A program made the translations under genes and the position numbers. Positions 61,001 to 64,000 of a DNA stretch of 64,000 nucleotides are shown piece after piece. Position 1 is the stretch's first letter. Every line of letters begins with the position of its first letter. Under the pieces are notes generated by a model. That model worked only from the letters and a program-made list of their open reading frames with translations, did no database searches and was not told the origin of the DNA. This DNA comes from Ophioderma brevispina (lineage: Eukaryota > Echinodermata > Ophiuroidea > Amphilepidida > Ophiodermatidae), in contig JAMKCH010088216.1 in assembly GCA_023653785.1 (NCBI GenBank), positions 165,723 through 229,722 of the forward strand, in the 5' to 3' direction.

Positions 61001-63247
61001 GCGATCTTGTAGAGTTCGTACATGCAACTCTGATCCCTATCGATTGTGTTATGGGAATGATGAAATGGATAATAATCTAATCTCAGTTACTTTATCACCT
61101 AACTCTGTGGAATCTAATTGGTATGTAGAACAATGAGTAATCAAAGTCCAATATTTACCATAATACATTGTGTCAAACTTCCCGAATACACACAGGCATA
61201 TAGCAGAATAACCGCATGTGTCATCAAGTCCCCATATTGTGGGTGGGATGCCATGCATTCAAATCATGGTCATTGTCCTTGACCACTTTAAGAGCTCCAA
61301 GGGGCTGCTCTGCTATGGGGCTACTGTTTATTCTCCTAATTAACAATGTTTCTTTTGTTAACCTAAATAGATACAATTTTAAATAATTTTGTTATGTGTG
61401 GACAGAGCGGAGTTATTAATCCAAAAAGTGGTGTAAAATGAAAAAAAGGAGCCCAATTGAGATCTTAAACATGACATGTGGTCAATATAGTGTGATTCTT
61501 TTGAATGGTATTTGGTAGACCGGTGTACATGTAGATTGGGAACTGTGGGCTGTAGGAAATAGCAATCGAACCCATTTACAGATGGGTTTGGGGTGTAGGC
61601 CATTCTGTTAATACAAAAATTTATTGTACTTAAATTGAGCCATCCCCTTTAATAGGGCCTTAGAAAAAAAATGCAGGAAACTTGTAGGTTTTTTGAAACT
61701 AAAATTCGGCTCAAATTTAAACTTCTGAAGAAAGGTGAGGAGTAGATAGTGGCGTTCGAGAGACCCGGGGGAGGGGGGGGGGAAACTCTGGGAAGGAATG
61801 TGTGTTCATCCGACTTCTGAAACTTAGGATTGGAAACTGATTTTGTCTTTAAATTAAGGGCCTTGAAATTGGATTTGGAGGAATATGCAGGCCCCTTTAA
61901 AAACGAGAAAAAGTTCTGTTGTCTGGAAAAAGAGATCACATGAGTATTTGTGTATTGGCCATAGTTAGATGGAAAAGGGAACTTTTGGGTATTTGGTATG
62001 GGGGGTGGAGGTAGTGCGGAAGCCATGGTGCCCTGGGTTAGTAGGGAAAGGGCACTTGTGTTAGATGAGGAGAATCGTTAGGGTGCTCGGTGGCAGCTGG
62101 GAAGGGGCTCTGAGACAGATGAAAAGGGGGAAGGGACACTGTGGCAGTATAGGACCTCGGATCTCTGGGGAGGTTATTAAAGTGGACACTGTTATAGTTG
62201 CAAAGGGGCTCTGGGGTAGTGAGGGGCCATAGGTAGGTGACAAAAATTTACTAATACTACAGGTTACGTCTGATAAGGTTCCGTACGGAACCAAACAACC
62301 CTAACCTTGGTACCCCCGCCGCAAATCGCGAAAGCCGAGAACCGCGAAATTCTAGTTGTAAATATTATTTGTCTACATATGAAACTCTTAAAAGACATAC
62401 TGTTTATTACAGTCAAAAATGGAAAAATCACCTTACACAATTTACCCTTGATGCAGGACAACACAAGGCCTCTGGACTGTTCCCTGTTAATTCTTTAGAA
62501 TGGGCATGAACACGCTTATTTTCGCTGATTACCAATAATACAAACGAACGAGCAGGCGGATGCTGTTTTCGCACCTACAGAGGTCAAAGTTCCATACCAA
62601 AACTATTACAACTGTGCACTACTACTGTGTTAAATATGTCACACTCGTCATAGCAACTACGAACATGCTAAAGCCCACACTATTTTGGAAGCCATTTTGG
62701 AAATATGCAAAAAACACTGTGCCCGATCTTTGCGATGGTAAACTTTTCGGAACCACATGCCTGACGATGTTCTTGGATATCTAAGGATCATTTTATAACT
62801 GAGGGTCGCCTGGCGAAATCAATGAGAAAGTGCATTTTTCCTTGCTGTAAGATTTAGTTATAATGGGCTTGGGCGGCCAGTTACAATTAGTGATGGATCA
62901 TAAGCAGAAAGCACTGATGACAACAGCGATTATGATACGGATTACGACAGTCCAGGCCATTAAATCATGTGATTTAGGTAAGCTTAACTCATTTTTTTGA
63001 ATTGTTTTATCCAAAAATCGTAGGGGGCGTTTATTAGAGCAGGGGCGTTTATTAGGAACAACACAGTACACTAAACTAGTTCTGTAAACCAAAATGCCCT
63101 ACCAAGTCAAACTCGATGCCGTCGTACAAGCTGGCTTCCTGTTCTGTCAGTTCTGCTACTGAGTCATATATGCCGGGTATTTTGATGTGTCCTGATATAT
63201 CAACTAGACTGTCAAGTAGAGCTATCAGATCAGTCATACCTTCATGA
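45874..63247 (-). CDS. CNDP2-like: Cytosolic non-specific dipeptidase-like gene, C-terminal part
   Basis: M20-family metallopeptidases of this branch hydrolyse dipeptides in the cytosol with two metal ions. On the - strand, in order, six exons align with the C-terminal half of the enzyme: 63103-63247, 59506-59613, 57311-57484, then one of 53299-53384 or 52227-52312, and 45874-46053. Hallmarks are [58 protein letters not shown] and DDGAHSQNEK. The exons for the N-terminal half, with most metal ligands, lie beyond the right edge. Splice phases agree everywhere except around 59506-59613. That exon and the last one contain single-base indels that break the frame, so either the gene is decaying or the sequence is faulty there. 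CNDP1 versus CNDP2 cannot be separated from these exons; CNDP2 is the likely ancestral form. Confidence 0.88.
46376..46757. mobile_element. Two SINE copies in inverted orientation around a palindrome
   Basis: The left copy (46376-46500, - strand) and right copy (46617-46757, + strand) are relatives of the SINE at 6030-6208 and form a potential stem of about 90 bp. Between them CAGAACTGTATAT-gta-ATATACAGTTCTG at 46596-46624 is a perfect 13-bp stem. The element lies in the last intron of the dipeptidase gene. Confidence 0.65.
46758..49024. other. Intron sequence, nothing recognised
   Basis: AT-rich, with A and T runs. A weak repeat of 'ggccatctgaaagc' at 47517 and 47738. No exon alternatives for the dipeptidase C-terminus were found here. 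Confidence 0.4.
49025..49290. repeat. Dispersed repeat, inverted relative of 21424-21690
   Basis: See 21424-21690; the two share an ordered series of words across about 260 bp when one is reverse-complemented. Confidence 0.55.
49291..50793. other. Intron sequence, nothing recognised
   Basis: No exon, RNA gene or delimitable transposon was found. Confidence 0.4.
50797..51054. mobile_element. 258-bp hairpin MITE
   Basis: Outer ends: cactaacctctacacatggatagc mirrors gctatccatgtgtagaggtcagtg. Inner arms: caggaagttggtttttgacc and tacaatatggcgggaaacaa mirror their complements at 50939-50992 almost perfectly. The loop is about 35 bases. Nearly the whole element can fold on itself. Confidence 0.8.
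51392..51899. mobile_element. Element with TATAGACCCTATGCAATA ends and an inner MITE
   Basis: tatagaccctatgcaata at about 51394 mirrors tattgcatagggtctata ending near 51896. Within, up to about 51866 (gaacagacctttag), sits a relative of the GGTCCGTTCATAC family with many ttgcagta/actgcaat words. Confidence 0.6.
52227..52312 (-). CDS. CNDP2-like: Dipeptidase alternative exon, version B
   Basis: Between ctactacag and cag|gtataa lie 86 nt: one base completing an AGA codon, 28 codons and one base. The translation is RVTHEGSGESWLTDFNHPHY and then KAGIKAVKA. It is the second of two versions of the segment equivalent to '[25 protein letters not shown]' in the human enzyme. It shares 17 of 29 residues with version A at 53299-53384. 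Both have the same length and phases. The 'WLTDFNHPHY' core is well preserved and nothing is broken. Confidence 0.87.
52823..53174. mobile_element. TTAA MITE with GGTGCTTGTTCC ends, between the alternative exons
   Basis: ttaaaggtgcgtgttccgat at the left mirrors ggaacaagcacctttaa at the right; TTAA occupies both ends. Relatives: 58361-58690 (reverse orientation) and 63281-63859 (carrying a nested insertion). It lies in the intron separating the two alternative exons. Confidence 0.85.
53299..53384 (-). CDS. CNDP2-like: Dipeptidase alternative exon, version A
   Basis: Between gttccacag and gctg|gtaggtc lie 86 nt with the same phases as version B. The translation is [20 protein letters not shown] and then QAGIKATKA. 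The DHGGEPW start is closer to the human enzyme (GHGGKPW) than version B, so this is probably the ancestral form. Joined to version B the frame changes and hits TAA after 11 codons; skipping both versions gives a stop within five codons of the last exon. Confidence 0.88.
53385..56600. other. Intron sequence, nothing recognised
   Basis: AT-rich. Short frames only; no repeat could be delimited with confidence. Confidence 0.35.
56639..56756 (+). CDS. Candidate first exon, THAP-like zinc finger start
   Basis: ATGCGC opens a frame MRCIVDGCTSGDRTDKV with a C-x4-C pair. One base out of frame the sequence continues as KFPDKETDKERYLDKT, which resembles the F-P stretch that follows the first cysteines in THAP DNA-binding domains. 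A possible donor (aca|gtaaat) follows. The region is CpG-richer than its surroundings. The needed frameshift, the lack of the C-x2-H half and the position inside another gene's intron leave this weak. Confidence 0.2.
57311..57484 (-). CDS. CNDP2-like: Dipeptidase exon: dimer/substrate-contact segment
   Basis: After catcacacacag come 174 nt: one base, 57 codons and two bases (AG). It encodes [20 protein letters not shown] and then [17 protein letters not shown], and ends DRKSPNKL. It matches the human '[36 protein letters not shown]' segment, including the arginine of FSIRLVPN, a substrate-contacting residue in the family. The two trailing bases require a one-base start in the next exon, which both alternative exons provide. 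No damage. Confidence 0.92.
57521..57592. repeat. GGGT/GGTA-rich microsatellite
   Basis: ggtgggtgg, ggatgggtgggtgg and ggtaggtaggta words 40 bases from a coding exon. Confidence 0.75.
58361..58690. mobile_element. TTAA MITE with GGTGCTTGTTCC ends, reverse copy
   Basis: ttaagaaggtgcttgttccg at the left and ggaacaagcacttttata at the right; its inner sequence (tttgggttcccaggcat, gaagtagtatcaatt on the - strand) matches the left half of the 52823 copy, so it is in opposite orientation. Confidence 0.75.
59506..59613 (-). pseudogene. CNDP2-like: Dipeptidase exon with broken frame
   Basis: The - strand from ccatacag to ccatg|gtaaaa covers 108 nt where the enzyme should have the 'DVGAQILLHSHKKDILMHRW' region. 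In one frame it reads ELLHDSKEKLLQHR followed by CDYPIIAIHG, matching LLH, K, L, HR, YP and HG of the human sequence. Upstream bases still spell the expected EIGTEN-like stretch, but only after removal of one T and addition of one C; as it stands a TGA interrupts. The 'RWRYPSLS' block looks scrambled by up to four single-base indels. The donor phase is one base off for the next exon. Either a decaying exon or poor sequence. Confidence 0.65.
59655..59830. mobile_element. Fragment related to the 39845-40385 MITE
   Basis: catatcaccctttgcatggt, attgcaggtaatagcc and aacgcattcaactcttgcaagg parallel caccctttgcacggttcacc, atttgcaggtagagcc and aatgcattcatctcttgcaagg in that element. Confidence 0.5.
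59831..63102. other. Intron sequence, mostly unassigned
   Basis: Contains repeated words around 59940-60190 (gtgtaatattgcaga, tagtgtgaaga, cattgaagacttgac), a repeated 'ccataatacattgtgt' at 60943 and 61157, and a G-rich tract at 61765-61785. No exon was found. Confidence 0.35.
63103..63247 (-). CDS. CNDP2-like: Dipeptidase exon: start of the visible part
   Basis: After gtattttttgcag come one base and 48 codons ending at gacttg|gtaggg in phase 0. The translation starts [20 protein letters not shown] and continues IKIPGIYDSVAELTEQEASL and YDGIEFDL, matching '[30 protein letters not shown]' of human CNDP2. The catalytic-domain histidine of the HSGVYGG motif should be just upstream, in an exon beyond the window. 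Confidence 0.92.
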
Positions 63248-63280
63248 CTGCAAAAAATACAGAGCTTCAGGTTAAAATGA

Positions 63281-63686
63281 TTAAAGGTGCTTGTTCCAAT
63301 CTTTTTTGGGAGCTCCAACTTACCCTGAAGTAGTATCAATTTTGATATCAAATTTAAGACCATATTTGTCTCACTGTTGTCCTTAATTTTCAGCCTCAAA
63401 TCAATTTCTTTCCCAAGATAGAGTCAAAATCTGCCATTTTAATGGTTAACCATCAATATTGGCACAATATGCAAAGTGAATAGGATGTTACATTATTGCT
63501 TCTACCCAGTGGCGTAATGGGCCTGCCCGCTCTGAGGGGGCAAGTTTCCCAATCTTGGGAAATTTTCCCTCTCAGGGGGGTCAAAAGGCCAATTTTTCCC
63601 GGTCAGAGGTCTAAAAACGGATGATTTAGAATGATTTTTGCAAATTTTTTCCCGGCCAAAGTCGTCAAAAAAAAAAAAAAAAAAAA

Positions 63687-63721
<35 letters not shown>

Positions 63722-63859
63722 CCTGTTACGCCACTGCTTCTACCATCCAAATCACAACTTTGTTTCCTACAATATAGCTAGTGGTGAGTGAATGCAAGTA
63801 CCAGGCTCTCATATAAAGTAGAGAACATGATAGACATAAATCATAACATACACCTTTAA
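63281..63859. mobile_element. TTAA MITE with GGTGCTTGTTCC ends, with hAT insertion
   Basis: ttaaaggtgcttgttccaat at the left and catacacctttaa at the right. It aligns along its length with 52823-53174 except for the insertion at 63507-63744. It starts only 33 bases upstream of an exon acceptor. Confidence 0.85.
63507..63736. mobile_element. 230-bp hAT-type MITE nested in the TTAA MITE
   Basis: CAGTGGCGTAA at the left mirrors TTACGCCACTG at the right. Flanking cttctacc at 63499-63506 and 63737-63744 is an exact 8-bp target duplication, as made by hAT transposases. The paralogue reads attgcttctgccatcaaacc at the same place with no insertion. The interior ends in A22 and C32 runs (63667-63720). 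Confidence 0.88.
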
Positions 63860-64000
63860 GGTGTAAAGTCATCAAATTAAGCAAGTTCAGACTAAATTTA
63901 CAAAAACTACAAGAGCTGGGTTGTGCACATTTTTTACTATACTACGACACTGTGTTAAGATGTTTTTTCGTTTTTAGGAAAATTACATTAAAGTAATAGA
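63860..64000. other. Right edge, nothing recognised
   Basis: Short AT-rich end of the window, expected to lie within an intron of the dipeptidase gene. Confidence 0.4.

Noticed and set aside
1..64000. Gene clusters, defence islands or other prokaryotic-type systems
   Set aside because: Introns, satellites, SINEs and LINEs show this is animal DNA; no operon-like set of frames exists.

Overview
This is animal nuclear DNA. It is AT-rich and gene-poor, with intron-split coding exons, no operons and a very dense load of fossil transposons. The mix (a tyrosine-recombinase DIRS-like element, a CR1/L2-like LINE, tRNA-derived SINEs, many short TTAA-target MITEs, hAT and PIF/Harbinger-type MITEs) together with the two recognisable genes fits a marine invertebrate, perhaps a deuterostome such as an echinoderm or hemichordate. 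I cannot fix the species. No CRISPR array, phage, bacterial defence system or intact virus is visible. Layout: 0.4-2.2 kb holds broken DIRS-like retroelement pieces, one split by a MITE. 2.37-4.02 kb is a 164-bp satellite array. A tetraspanin gene runs rightwards from 11.55 to 24.66 kb; its first exon was not found. Its introns hold a LINE, MITEs and a SINE, and its third and fourth exons appear twice. 26-36 kb is mostly fold-back and nested MITEs. 37.0-38.5 kb is one ~470-bp segment present three times. 36.4-43.3 kb holds a few unassigned exon-like segments. From 63.25 kb leftwards to 45.87 kb lie the C-terminal exons of an M20-family dipeptidase related to cytosolic non-specific dipeptidase (CNDP2). 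The two genes are convergent and nothing links them functionally. Main results: (1) The dipeptidase has two tandem, equal-length, phase-matched versions of one exon (52227-52312 and 53299-53384). Using both, or neither, breaks the frame, which is the classic layout of mutually exclusive exons. (2) Four runs of 20 A's sit exactly at the joins of duplicated segments, so they look like 20-base assembly gaps between unmerged contig ends. The flanking 'duplications' are then probably two haplotypes laid end to end. (3) Read that way, the window shows transposon presence/absence pairs: a 486-bp SINE with a 9-bp target duplication and a 358-bp TTAA MITE, each with an exact empty site in the partner copy. 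(4) Two of the dipeptidase exons carry single-base indels, so the locus is either decaying or the sequence is noisy there.
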